Below are positions 1 to 7,440 of a stretch of 8,797 nucleotides of DNA, piece after piece. The position numbers and the translations under genes were made by a program. Every line of letters starts with the position of its first letter. Position 1 is the first letter of the stretch. The stretch covers positions 1-8,797 of the forward strand of contig JAFQNM010000292.1 in the NCBI GenBank assembly GCA_017395885.1, read 5' to 3'. The notes beneath the pieces were generated by a model, which was not told the DNA's origin, did no database searches, and saw only the letters and a list, made by a program, of their open reading frames with translations. The stretch is from Clostridia bacterium (GTDB lineage: Bacteria > Bacillota > Clostridia > Oscillospirales > CAG-272).

Positions 1-1
1 C

Positions 2-1192
2 CTTCCTGCAGAAGCAATGGACCGACTCACTCTTTCCAACGGAAGGCTTGAAAAGTGTGAGGATAACGGCACAAGCATCGATGTTGACGAGGGCGTTCGC
101 ATCATCTGCTCCGGAGCGTTCAAGGATAGAAGACAGCTCCATATTATCAAGCTTCCTATCAGCCTTGAAGAAATAGAAACAGAAGCATTCCGCGGCTGTA
201 GTAATCTTGAGGCAATGCATATTCCCGAGAATACAGTACGTATCGGCGAGAGTGCATTCCGCGATTGCGTAAACCTCAAGAAGCTTACGGTAGAGAATAA
301 TACGATAAAGATCGGCGAAAGAGCCTTTGAAAACTGCGCTACTCTTAAGAAGGTAGAGCTCCCCGACGGTCTTGCAGAGCTTTACGGCGGAGTATTCAAC
401 TCCTGTAAGAGCCTCAAGTCTATCGATCTTCCCTCCAGCCTGACAATTATTGGTGAAAATGCCTTTTCCGACTGCGTTGGCCTTGAAAAGGTGATCGTGC
501 CTGCTTCCGTAACAAAGATCGATGACCTTGTGTTCAACGGATGCACCAGCCTTTCCTACGTAGAGCTTCCCGCCGGCCTCAGAAAGATCGGTAAGAGTGC
601 GTTCAAGAACTGCAAATCACTCACAAGCGTAACTATTCCCGCATCAGTTATCAGCATTTCCGATGCTCCCTTCAGAGGTTGCGAGAACATGAAGTCCATT
701 AAGGTTGAGCCTAAGAATATGCACTATAAGTCCGAGCCCAATAAGAGAGACGGAAGCGACTACGTTCTGTTCAACAAGAACAAGTCCACACTTATTGCAT
801 ATCCCGCAAACAGCCGTGAGGTGCAGTACGATATTCCCGATAGCGTAACTGTTATCAGCGATTGGGCATTCTGCGACAGCAAGAAGCTGAACCGTATAAC
901 AATGCCTGACAGTGTTATTGAGATCGGTGAGGGTGCTTTCTGCAACTGCAGCCTGCTTGACGAGATCGAGATTCCCGATAGCGTTGTAAAGATCGATGAC
1001 TGCGTGTTCAGAGGCTGTGTCAGCCTTGATACCGTAATTATTCCCGATTCTGTAAAGGATATGGGCTGGGGAGTCTTTGACGGCTGCGAGGACAAGGTGG
1101 TTGTATACTGTAACGAAGGCTCTTATGCCCAGGAATACTGCCGCCGCAACGGTATTCGTGAAGCACGCATAGAAGAAGCAAATAAAGACTGA
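2..1192 (+). CDS. BspA-like leucine-rich repeat protein, probably 5'-partial
   Basis: The protein is almost entirely BspA/Treponema-type leucine-rich repeats (LRR_5 family). About 13 units of 23 residues follow the pattern SVxxIGxxAFxxCxxLxxVxIPD. Counting from the ATG at 17, units 1-9 span about residues 26-232. An island follows (about 233-274, with VLFNKNKSTLIAYP) of the kind often seen inserted in this family, then units 10-13 and a family-typical tail containing SYAQEYCRRNGI. Such repeats form a curved protein-binding surface; the ligand cannot be told. The first in-window ATG is at 17, but the frame stays open to the left edge and no Shine-Dalgarno precedes that ATG, so the true start and any signal peptide or N-terminal domain probably lie upstream. 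No LPXTG, membrane anchor or secretion signal is visible in what is present. The permease gene follows after 20 bases, so the two are probably cotranscribed. Family assignment is secure; function is unknown. Confidence 0.88.
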   Translation, partial: LPAEAMDRLTLSNGRLEKCEDNGTSIDVDEGVRIICSGAFKDRRQLHIIKLPISLEEIETEAFRGCSNLEAMHIPENTVRIGESAFRDCVNLKKLTVENNTIKIGERAFENCATLKKVELPDGLAELYGGVFNSCKSLKSIDLPSSLTIIGENAFSDCVGLEKVIVPASVTKIDDLVFNGCTSLSYVELPAGLRKIGKSAFKNCKSLTSVTIPASVISISDAPFRGCENMKSIKVEPKNMHYKSEPNKRDGSDYVLFNKNKSTLIAYPANSREVQYDIPDSVTVISDWAFCDSKKLNRITMPDSVIEIGEGAFCNCSLLDEIEIPDSVVKIDDCVFRGCVSLDTVIIPDSVKDMGWGVFDGCEDKVVVYCNEGSYAQEYCRRNGIREARIEEANKD

Positions 1193-1201
1193 TCCCTGCA
1201 T

Positions 1202-1207
1202 AGGTGA
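1202..1207 (+). promoter_or_regulatory. Ribosome binding site that fixes the permease start
   Basis: AGGTGA lies 6 bases before the ATG at 1213. An in-frame GTG at 1204 falls inside this site and has no ribosome site of its own, so ATG 1213 is the better start. Confidence 0.6.
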
Positions 1208-1212
1208 TAACC

Positions 1213-2346
1213 ATGAAAGCTGTATTAAAAAAAATATGGGAGTTTGCAAAAAAAGAGGTTGTGCTGTCCATTGCAATTGTGGCGGCCATAATCACGTGCT
1301 TTTTTGTGCCTCCCGATTTGGAATATCTGAAATATTTTGAGTTCAAAACGCTGATAGCACTATTCTGTATGCTTTCTGTTGTTGCGGGTCTCAAATTCAC
1401 AAACGTGTTTGAGCTGATCTCAAAGAAGATGATCGGCCTGTTCCATACGAGAAGATCCGTAATATATGCGCTGGTGTTCGGAACATATTTCTTTGATATG
1501 ATCGTAGCAAACGATATGTCACTGATCACGTTCCTGCCCCTTGCATATATTATTCTGCACTCCACAGGAAACGATAAATATCTGGCATTTACCTTTATTA
1601 TGATGACCATTGCCGCAAACATGGGCGGTATGATCACCCCCTATGGTAATCCCCAGAACCTTTATCTGTTCTCGTTCTACGAAATGGGCCTTCTGGATTT
1701 CCTTTCCACTCTGTTTGTGCAGGCGTTAACGATTCTTGTAATGCTGTTCATCAGCGGTTTGTTTATTAAAAACGAAACGTTGCATCTTATCAACGACAAA
1801 AAGCTGGATATCAAGGTTAAGGAGCTTGTTGTATACGCAGTTCTGTTTGTATTTGTTATTCTCAGCATTTTCCGTATCGTTCCACATCTCGTAACGCTGG
1901 CCCTGGTAGTTCTTTCTATCCTGATTGTGGACAGAAAGCGCTTTAAGGAGGTTGACTATGCGTTGCTTGCAACCTTCTGCGTATTCTTCGTGTTCTCCGG
2001 AAACATTGCAAGAATACCGGCCATCAGCAATTTCATTGCAAGCATCGTAGGCCCCAGCGGTGAAAACGTGCTGGTTGCAGGTATAGTTTCCTGCCAGTTT
2101 ATCAGTAACGTTCCTACTGCTATATTCCTGTCCAAGTTTACAGACGTAGCTTATTCGCCCGATCTGCTTGTGGCAGTAAACGTAGGCTCACTGGGAATTC
2201 TTATTTCCTCTCTGGCAAGCCTTATCACCCTTAAGGAGTTTTTGAAGCACCAGCCTAAGGGCTTTAAAAAGTATATACTGATGTTTACAGGAATCAATAC
2301 AGCATTCCTTATAGTACAGCTGATCGTAACGTTCCTTCGCAGATGA
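1213..2346 (+). CDS. SLC13/ArsB-type (ion transporter superfamily, CitMHS-like) permease
   Basis: This is a 377-residue polytopic inner-membrane protein with about ten hydrophobic segments. It carries the two pseudo-symmetric loop motifs of the ion transporter superfamily: ANDMSLITFLPL (residues 99-110), resembling the TND/SNT-type first loop, and SNVPTAIFLSKFT (298-310), the second. GNPQN at 145-149 is also typical of this group. Family members carry dicarboxylates, citrate, sulfate, arsenite or Na+/H+ across the membrane. The substrate cannot be read from sequence, and no ars or citrate genes lie nearby to guide it. The N-terminus is short and basic (MKAVLKKIWEFAKKE) before the first helix. 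The upstream neighbour is the leucine-rich repeat gene on the same strand. Immediately downstream is a bidirectional terminator. Superfamily assignment is fairly sure; substrate is unknown. Confidence 0.82.
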   Translation: MKAVLKKIWEFAKKEVVLSIAIVAAIITCFFVPPDLEYLKYFEFKTLIALFCMLSVVAGLKFTNVFELISKKMIGLFHTRRSVIYALVFGTYFFDMIVANDMSLITFLPLAYIILHSTGNDKYLAFTFIMMTIAANMGGMITPYGNPQNLYLFSFYEMGLLDFLSTLFVQALTILVMLFISGLFIKNETLHLINDKKLDIKVKELVVYAVLFVFVILSIFRIVPHLVTLALVVLSILIVDRKRFKEVDYALLATFCVFFVFSGNIARIPAISNFIASIVGPSGENVLVAGIVSCQFISNVPTAIFLSKFTDVAYSPDLLVAVNVGSLGILISSLASLITLKEFLKHQPKGFKKYILMFTGINTAFLIVQLIVTFLRR

Positions 2347-2348
2347 TA

Positions 2349-2386
2349 AAAAACCATTGCAAAGCTAATGCTTTGCAATGGTTTTT
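2349..2386. terminator. Bidirectional rho-independent terminator
   Basis: A perfect inverted repeat pairs AACCATTGCAAAG with CTTTGCAATGGTT around the 6-base loop CTAATG (2365-2370). A/T extensions lengthen the stem to about 16 pairs. On the plus strand it is followed by TTTTTGTTTTT; on the minus strand it is followed by TTTTTT. It sits 2 bases after the permease stop and 4 bases after the plsY stop, so it can end both convergent transcripts. Confidence 0.92.
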
Positions 2387-2390
2387 GTTT

Positions 2391-3017
2391 TTATAAGCTT
2401 GATTTGCTTTTGAGAGAAAACTTTCGCTCGGTGCCCTTGAGGAGGCGGGAGAAGTTTTCTCGGTGGCGCCATGCCATAAAGAGAACGGCTGCTGCAAAAA
2501 GCAGGATCGTTCCTATGCCTTTGTGCACGATGATCAGGGTGATGGGGCAGGTGAGCATTGCGGCTACCGTTGCAAGAGACATATACTTTGTTGTGAACAG
2601 CAAAGCAAGCATCAGGCAAAGGGCAACAGCTCCCGCTCTCCAATCTATAAACCAGATGGCTGACATACAAACGAGAAAGCCCTTTCCGCCCTTGAAGCCG
2701 TACCATATGGGATATGCGTGACCCAGCACCGCAAAGAGCGCCGTATATGCTGCGCCAAAGGCGTAATCTATACCGAGCCTTGTGAAAAGAAATGCAAATA
2801 TTGCTATGCACACGGCGGCCTTGGAAAGGTCTATCAGAAGCACCCACCAGGCCAGCTTGTTTCCGAAACTCCTTTTGAAATTGGTGAAGCCGGGATTTTT
2901 ACTGCCAACGGTGCGGATATCTGTTTTATATACCATTTTGGAAAACGCAATGGCAGGATTGAAGCCGGTTACAAGATATGCGCATACGGCGGCAGCTGTG
3001 TAAAGGATGATTTCCAT
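2391..3017 (-). CDS. plsY: PlsY-family acyl-phosphate:glycerol-3-phosphate acyltransferase
   Basis: PlsY is an integral membrane enzyme that transfers an acyl group from acyl-phosphate to glycerol-3-phosphate, giving lysophosphatidic acid, the first step of phospholipid synthesis in most bacteria. The 208 residues fit the family length. All three conserved motifs are present: GSKNPGFTN (38-46, usually GSGNPGATN), GHAYPIWYGFKGGKG (99-113) and RHRENFSRLLKGTE (184-197). Hydrophobic helices lie between them. The N-terminal helix has TGFNP where GSIP is usual, suggesting a clostridial subgroup. The tail after the third motif is basic and serine-rich. A GGAA-type ribosome site (about 3024-3029) precedes the ATG. 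It is the last gene of the minus-strand operon, 20 bases after fakA, and ends at the shared terminator. FakAB makes acyl-phosphate, so its position beside fakA makes functional sense. Whether this is the only plsY in the genome cannot be told. Confidence 0.92.
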   Translation of the reverse strand: MEIILYTAAAVCAYLVTGFNPAIAFSKMVYKTDIRTVGSKNPGFTNFKRSFGNKLAWWVLLIDLSKAAVCIAIFAFLFTRLGIDYAFGAAYTALFAVLGHAYPIWYGFKGGKGFLVCMSAIWFIDWRAGAVALCLMLALLFTTKYMSLATVAAMLTCPITLIIVHKGIGTILLFAAAVLFMAWRHRENFSRLLKGTERKFSLKSKSSL

Positions 3018-3037
3018 AAAAGCTTCCTTTTCTTTTG

Positions 3038-4690
3038 TTATTCGAATATCAGGATATAGTCATATATCTCCTGCTTGCCGTTGATAATGTAAGCTTCTTT
3101 TCCGGGGTATTTCGTTGTGTAGTATGCACCGAGAGCATTTGCGCTGTCCTGGTCGGCATCGGCTCCGAAGATAACAAGAAGCACCTCACTCTCAGAAACG
3201 TCCAGAGAGTCTACCGTTTTGCAGGCGGTCTCAAGCCTGTCGGGAGAGGAGGCAAGAATGTCCTTGCCAACAAAGCCAATATAGTCTCCGCAGTGTGTTT
3301 CCGCCGTATCTCGAACGCTTTTGGATACCTCGGCGGTAATAACTCCGCTCATTGCCTCATTGAGGGCTGCTTCTATGCTGTCTGCATCGTTGGAATAGGT
3401 GTCCATCATTGAGAGGGCTGCGTAGCCGTCACCAACGGTGCGGCTTTCAATAACTCGAACGTCACTGCCTGTAAACATAGCGGCAGCCTGACGGGCGCTG
3501 AGGATGATATTTGAGTTGTTGGGGAAAAGGAATACCGTATCGGCATTGACCTTTTTGAGAGCGGCCATAATATCCTCGGTTGAGGGATTCATGCTCTGTC
3601 CGCCGTCAACGATAACGTCGGCGCCGATACCCTCGAAAAGCTCCTTGATACCGCTTCCCGAGCAAACGGCAACTGTGCCTATGGATCTTCTCGGCAGGGG
3701 CTCATCATCCTCTTTTTCGGCAGGAAGGTCTGTGTTATTGTGCTGGAGGGACATATTCTCTATCTTCAGCTTAAGAAATTCGCCGTACTGCTGGCAGAAC
3801 TCCAGCACCCTTGAGGGGGTCATGGTATGAACGTGAAGCTTGACAACGGTTCCGTTTTTAACGGCGGCAACGGAGTCTCCCACAGACTGGAGAAAGTCTG
3901 TGATAACGGAGATATCAAAGGCCTCAAGGTCTGTCTTTGCTCTCTGAAGTCTGAGAAGCAGCTCGGTGCAGTAGCCAAATTCAAGAACGCTGTCCTCTGT
4001 GAAAAGGTTGATATCAGGCTCGTTTGGCTGAGCTGAGGCAGCGGGAGCAGAATCGGGCACCTCCTCTATCTCCTCGCAGCGGAGACCCTTGAGCATACCC
4101 TCAATGATGCAGATAAGACCGGCACCGCCTGAATCGACCACTCCGGCCTTTTTCAGAACGGGCAGCATGTCGGGAGTTTTTTCAAGTGTGCGCTTTGCCT
4201 CCTCAAGAAAATCGATAAGAAGTGTCTCAGGGTCATCTGCGCAGTCTCCCTCAAGGCTTTCGGTGGCGTTTCTCATAACGGTGAGCATGGTGCCCTCTGT
4301 GGGTACCATAACTGCATCGTATGCATACTGAACGCCGCATTTAAATGCCTTGATTATCTCATCGTTTCCTGCAGTTTCAACGCCTGCAAAGCCCTGAGCT
4401 ATGCCCTCAAAGAACTGAGAGAGAATAACTCCGGAGTTGCCTCTGGCAGAAAGCAGCATACCGTCTGCAATACGGCGAACCGTATCCGAAAGGCTTTCGC
4501 ATCCGTCGCCTGCGGCAGCGGCACCGCCGACTATGGTAAGGAGCATATTATCTCCCGTATCGCCGTCGGGAATGGGAAAAACGTTAAGGTCGTTAATATC
4601 CTTTGCATGGGCACGAAGGTTTGCCGTGCCTGCCTGGATCATTCTGGCGTATTGAACGCCGTCTACGGTTTTGGGTTTAATACTGTCCAT
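3038..4690 (-). CDS. fakA: FakA-like fatty acid kinase (DAK2/YloV family)
   Basis: FakA is the cytoplasmic ATP-dependent kinase that phosphorylates fatty acids bound to FakB (DegV-family) proteins, giving acyl-phosphate. The 550 residues match the usual FakA/YloV length and domain order. The N-terminal DhaL-type kinase domain has NVFPIPDGDTGDN (37-48 region, metal/ATP binding), SARGNSGVILSQ (81-92), PTEGTMLTV (130-138) and KKAGVVDSGGAGL (180-192). A middle domain has Cys241 (in GYCTE) and His286/His288 (in LHVHT), matching the Cys/His/His metal site described for FakA. The C-terminal domain (about 336-550), with VDGGQSMNPS and FPNNSNIILSA, is the FakB-interaction/DegV-like part. A linker rich in acidic residues and Pro (about 317-335) separates the last two. 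The start is well supported: AAGGAG (4697-4702) lies 6 bases upstream and overlaps the stop of the preceding reductase gene. Unlike the common setting beside recG or plsX, fakA here shares an operon with fakB, redox genes and plsY. Confidence 0.93.
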   Translation of the reverse strand: MDSIKPKTVDGVQYARMIQAGTANLRAHAKDINDLNVFPIPDGDTGDNMLLTIVGGAAAAGDGCESLSDTVRRIADGMLLSARGNSGVILSQFFEGIAQGFAGVETAGNDEIIKAFKCGVQYAYDAVMVPTEGTMLTVMRNATESLEGDCADDPETLLIDFLEEAKRTLEKTPDMLPVLKKAGVVDSGGAGLICIIEGMLKGLRCEEIEEVPDSAPAASAQPNEPDINLFTEDSVLEFGYCTELLLRLQRAKTDLEAFDISVITDFLQSVGDSVAAVKNGTVVKLHVHTMTPSRVLEFCQQYGEFLKLKIENMSLQHNNTDLPAEKEDDEPLPRRSIGTVAVCSGSGIKELFEGIGADVIVDGGQSMNPSTEDIMAALKKVNADTVFLFPNNSNIILSARQAAAMFTGSDVRVIESRTVGDGYAALSMMDTYSNDADSIEAALNEAMSGVITAEVSKSVRDTAETHCGDYIGFVGKDILASSPDRLETACKTVDSLDVSESEVLLVIFGADADQDSANALGAYYTTKYPGKEAYIINGKQEIYDYILIFE

Positions 4691-4696
4691 TTTGGA

Positions 4697-4702
4697 CTCC
4701 TT
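4697..4702 (-). promoter_or_regulatory. fakA ribosome binding site overlapping the upstream stop codon
   Basis: AAGGAG on the minus strand shares a base with the TAA stop (4702-4704) of the reductase gene and sits 6 bases before the fakA ATG. Termination and reinitiation are thus likely linked. Confidence 0.75.
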
Positions 4703-5895
4703 TATATTTCTGATGATATCTCTATTTCAAGGTCTGAAAGGGGATATGAGCAGCAGGGGTGGATGTATCCGTGAGGCTCGTCCGCAAGACGGCGGCGGTC
4801 AGAGGCCTTGGGGATAAAGATCTCTCCGGATACGAGCCTTGAGCGGCAGAAGCCGCATTCACCGCTTCTGCAATGAGAGGGAGGGCAAGCGATGCTTCTT
4901 TCAAGAATGCGAAGAACGGTCTCGTTGCCTGAGCCCTCAACAGTAAAAGAGGCGTTGCCCTGCTTTATTGTAACGGTGACTTTTTCCGGAGCATTGCCGG
5001 GATGATCGCTGTGCTTTTCGGGGCAAAGCATCTCGCCCTGAACCTCACGCCTTATATATTTTCTTTCAAGGCCGAGGGGAGTAAGCTCCTCCTCAAGATA
5101 GGAGTACATAGCCTCAGGGCCGCAGATAAATACGGAGAAGAGCTCCTCGGGCTTGTGCTTTTCAATTATATCGCGGCTGATAAATCCGCTTTCGTAACCG
5201 TTTTTTACCTCCCCGGAGAGCACGTATACTGCTTTTATGCGGTCAGATGAGGCAGTCAGCTCATCAAGCTCCTCTTTATGAAGCAGCTCGCTTTCGTATT
5301 TCGCTCCGTAGAGAATGGTAAGACTGCAATCCTCCGTACCCTCTGAAACGGCCTTTGCAAGAGAGAGGATGGGAGTAATACCGCTTCCTCCGCAAATGGC
5401 AAGAATGCTTTTGCAATCTCTGAGGGGCTCGTAGGTGAAGTTTCCGAGAGGAGCAGAGGCTACTGCCTTTGTACCCTCTTCCCACGTGTCAAGAATATGG
5501 CCTGATATCTCACCACCGGTCACTCTTTTAACGGTGATCCTGTAAAATCCACGGAGAGCATCTGCAGGAGATGAAACGATGGAATAGGGGCGAGTGGTAT
5601 ATTTTCCGTCCTTTTCAAAGGAAAAGGAAAGATACTGGCCCGCATCAAAGTATGCGAGGGAGGATGTGCCCATTTCACTGTCGGCAACGAGAGTGTAGGT
5701 CTTTGCATCCTGGCTGTGGACGGTGACGTGGGAGACCTTTAGATGCTGGCTTGCAGGGTGAAGAGCCTCTGCAAGAGCATTGACACGGTGAGCAGAGTAG
5801 CTTTTCGGAGCGGCGGCGGCAACAACAGCCGCTCTTTCGGGCATTATGGAGAGGAAACGCATGGGATCAAGTGATGAAAGATCAGTTCTTGCCAT
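4702..5895 (-). CDS. NAD(P)H oxidoreductase with FAD-binding, NAD-binding and C-terminal [2Fe-2S] ferredoxin domains
   Basis: This 397-residue protein is built like class IB ferredoxin reductases: it moves electrons from NAD(P)H via flavin to a plant-type [2Fe-2S] cluster and on to a partner. In order: an unusual N-terminal segment (about 1-55, with an alanine-rich stretch AAVVAAAA); an FAD-binding barrel with RPYSIVSS (102-109); an NAD(P)-binding fold with GGSGITP (169-175) and FICGPEAMY (256-264); and a ferredoxin domain (about 304-397) with Cys342-x4-Cys347-x2-Cys350 and the fourth ligand probably Cys381 in PCCSYP. All cluster ligands are intact. No signal peptide is clear, so it is probably cytoplasmic. 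GGGAGGT (5904-5910) precedes the ATG inside the preceding flavoenzyme gene, which it overlaps by 14 bases. That overlap suggests balanced synthesis and an electron-donor role for the flavoenzyme; the partnership is inferred. NADH versus NADPH preference cannot be read confidently. Confidence 0.88.
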   Translation of the reverse strand: MARTDLSSLDPMRFLSIMPERAAVVAAAAPKSYSAHRVNALAEALHPASQHLKVSHVTVHSQDAKTYTLVADSEMGTSSLAYFDAGQYLSFSFEKDGKYTTRPYSIVSSPADALRGFYRITVKRVTGGEISGHILDTWEEGTKAVASAPLGNFTYEPLRDCKSILAICGGSGITPILSLAKAVSEGTEDCSLTILYGAKYESELLHKEELDELTASSDRIKAVYVLSGEVKNGYESGFISRDIIEKHKPEELFSVFICGPEAMYSYLEEELTPLGLERKYIRREVQGEMLCPEKHSDHPGNAPEKVTVTIKQGNASFTVEGSGNETVLRILERSIACPPSHCRSGECGFCRSRLVSGEIFIPKASDRRRLADEPHGYIHPCCSYPLSDLEIEISSEI

Positions 5896-7402
5896 TTTTG
5901 CTTACCTCCCTGAGAATTTTAGAAGCGCAGGATGCACCGTTGGCATAGGTGCTTGAGTAGCCGTCACCTCTTTCGCCGGCGGCACCCACGAAGTAAAGTC
6001 TTTCAGTGAACCGCTCGCTGTCAGCCGACATAATACGTGTGAGCATTCTGTCCCACCTTTTCATCTCATAGCCGTAGGGAGTGCCTCCCGGGGTGGAGAG
6101 ATATCTTGCAAATGTGGGTGGAGCGGCGATAACGATCTCCTCGATATAAGGCTTTATGCTGATGCCAAGCTTCTCCTCATAGAGGGAGATAAGGCGGTCT
6201 GCCATAGCGTTTTTGCGTTTTTTGTAGTCCTTTGGTGAAACTTCACCCCAGGCCTCGTCAGAGAACATGGTGGTAATGAAGATGGTGGAGGTGCCCTCAG
6301 GGCTTGAGTCGGGAATGGCGCAGTTAAGGCAGTTAGCTATCATAAAGCAGGTGTCAAGGCTGTTACAATCCCTGTACTGCTTGAGTGAGTCGGCACCGTT
6401 GTAAAGAAAAACGGAATAATCCTTGATGCCAAGCTCCTCACTTGTTCTGTTGAGACCAAGATAAACGGTGAAGAAAAGAGAAGCGGGCGTTCTTGCGTTT
6501 TGCAGCCTGAGAGCCTTTTCGGGCGCCTGCTCTTTTTCAATAAGGGCTCCGTATGCGGTATCGGGCCAGCAGTTGGCAACAACGTAGTCGCAGAGAATAT
6601 CCTCGCCGCCGGCGGTAACGCCGTAGGCCTTGCCGTTTTCAACAAGGATTTTTGTAACGGGGCAGTTGTAGATTATCTCACCGCCAAGGTCTCTGATAGC
6701 CTTTTCAAAGGCCAGGGAGAGCTCGTGAGAGCGAAGACGGGGAAGGGCGGGACGGCGGCGGATATAGGAATCCACCATTGACATATAGTGGGCAAAATCG
6801 ATCTCATCAGTTCCGGTACCCAGATAAGGCCAATAGGTTTTCATAATGTTCTGAGCCTTTTTCGGCATACCGAGAGCATCGAGGCATTCGTCTGCAGAGT
6901 GAGAAACTGCGCAGAGAAAATCTCTGTGCTCGCTGAAAAGAACTGCGGGATCGGGCTTTCCCTTTCCGAGATAATCGAAGCCCTTGGAGATCTTTTCTGC
7001 CATATCGAAGGCAGAGAGAACGCTGTCACGGCTGCCGGGGCAAAGCCTTTCCATTTCATCGGCAAAGTCCGAAACGCCTGTAGGCATAGTTGCATCGTAG
7101 CCATCGGGTCCGTCGGCAATAACTCTGAAGGCGTTTTTTTCATACTGCCAGTCGATGTCGAGACCGTATTTGGAGAAAAGCCTGCGAACGCTGCCGGGGG
7201 CATCCTCAGTGCCAACGCTTGCAAGCTCGTGGAGAGAAGCCTCAAATTCAAAGCGGCCTCTCACAAAGCTGGTGGCGCTTCCGCCGGGAACGGAATTTTT
7301 TTCAAGCACGAGAACGGAAAGGCCGCCAAGGGCAACGCCCAAAGCCGCAGATAGACCTGCGTTTCCCGCCCCAACGACTATAACGTCGTATTTTTTATTC
7401 AT
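5882..7402 (-). CDS. CrtI/retinol-saturase-like FAD-dependent oxidoreductase
   Basis: This 506-residue flavoprotein belongs to the NAD(P)/FAD-dependent oxidoreductase group that includes phytoene desaturases (CrtI), carotenoid isomerases and retinol saturases. These enzymes oxidise, reduce or isomerise C=C bonds in hydrophobic chains. Visible marks are the N-terminal Rossmann motif VVGAGNAGLSAA (9-20) with Glu34 ending the second strand, PGGSATSF (39-46), the segment FEFEASLHEL (51-60), and a C-terminal FAD-closing motif LYFVGAAGERGDGYSSTYANGA (two parts, 469-478 and 479-490). No signal peptide or clear transmembrane helix is seen. AAAGGAA (7408-7414) precedes the ATG. No carotenoid genes (crtB, crtE) are in the window. 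Instead it lies between fakB and a dedicated reductase followed by fakA, which points to a fatty-acid or other acyl substrate. Saturation of exogenous unsaturated fatty acids is my inference; dehydrogenation, isomerisation or action on another lipid remain possible. Family assignment is good, substrate unknown. Confidence 0.85.
   Translation of the reverse strand: MNKKYDVIVVGAGNAGLSAALGVALGGLSVLVLEKNSVPGGSATSFVRGRFEFEASLHELASVGTEDAPGSVRRLFSKYGLDIDWQYEKNAFRVIADGPDGYDATMPTGVSDFADEMERLCPGSRDSVLSAFDMAEKISKGFDYLGKGKPDPAVLFSEHRDFLCAVSHSADECLDALGMPKKAQNIMKTYWPYLGTGTDEIDFAHYMSMVDSYIRRRPALPRLRSHELSLAFEKAIRDLGGEIIYNCPVTKILVENGKAYGVTAGGEDILCDYVVANCWPDTAYGALIEKEQAPEKALRLQNARTPASLFFTVYLGLNRTSEELGIKDYSVFLYNGADSLKQYRDCNSLDTCFMIANCLNCAIPDSSPEGTSTIFITTMFSDEAWGEVSPKDYKKRKNAMADRLISLYEEKLGISIKPYIEEIVIAAPPTFARYLSTPGGTPYGYEMKRWDRMLTRIMSADSERFTERLYFVGAAGERGDGYSSTYANGASCASKILREVSKNGKN
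5904..5910 (-). promoter_or_regulatory. Ribosome binding site of the reductase, inside the flavoenzyme gene
   Basis: GGGAGGT on the minus strand lies 8 bases before the reductase ATG (5895) and within the last codons of the flavoenzyme gene. It supports this start and translational coupling of the two redox proteins. Confidence 0.75.
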
Positions 7403-7440
7403 AAAGATTCCTTTCGGTTTTAATTAAAAGGTTGAAGGGA

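Noticed and set aside
1204..1212. GTG start three codons upstream for the permease
   Set aside because: The GTG falls within the AGGTGA ribosome site of the ATG at 1213 and has no site of its own.
644..1276. Long antisense open frame over the leucine-rich repeat gene
   Set aside because: It follows from the regular codon pattern of the repeats on the other strand. It has no ribosome site and no recognisable domain, while the plus frame is clearly a BspA-like protein.
6788..7354. 188-residue plus-strand frame opposite the flavoenzyme N-terminus
   Set aside because: It is the shadow of the Rossmann-containing minus-strand gene; no ribosome site or family features.
5882..7402. Carotenoid biosynthesis enzyme (phytoene desaturase)
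   Set aside because: The fold family matches, but no crtB/crtE or other carotenoid genes are nearby, and the operon context is fatty-acid metabolism, so a crt symbol is not justified.
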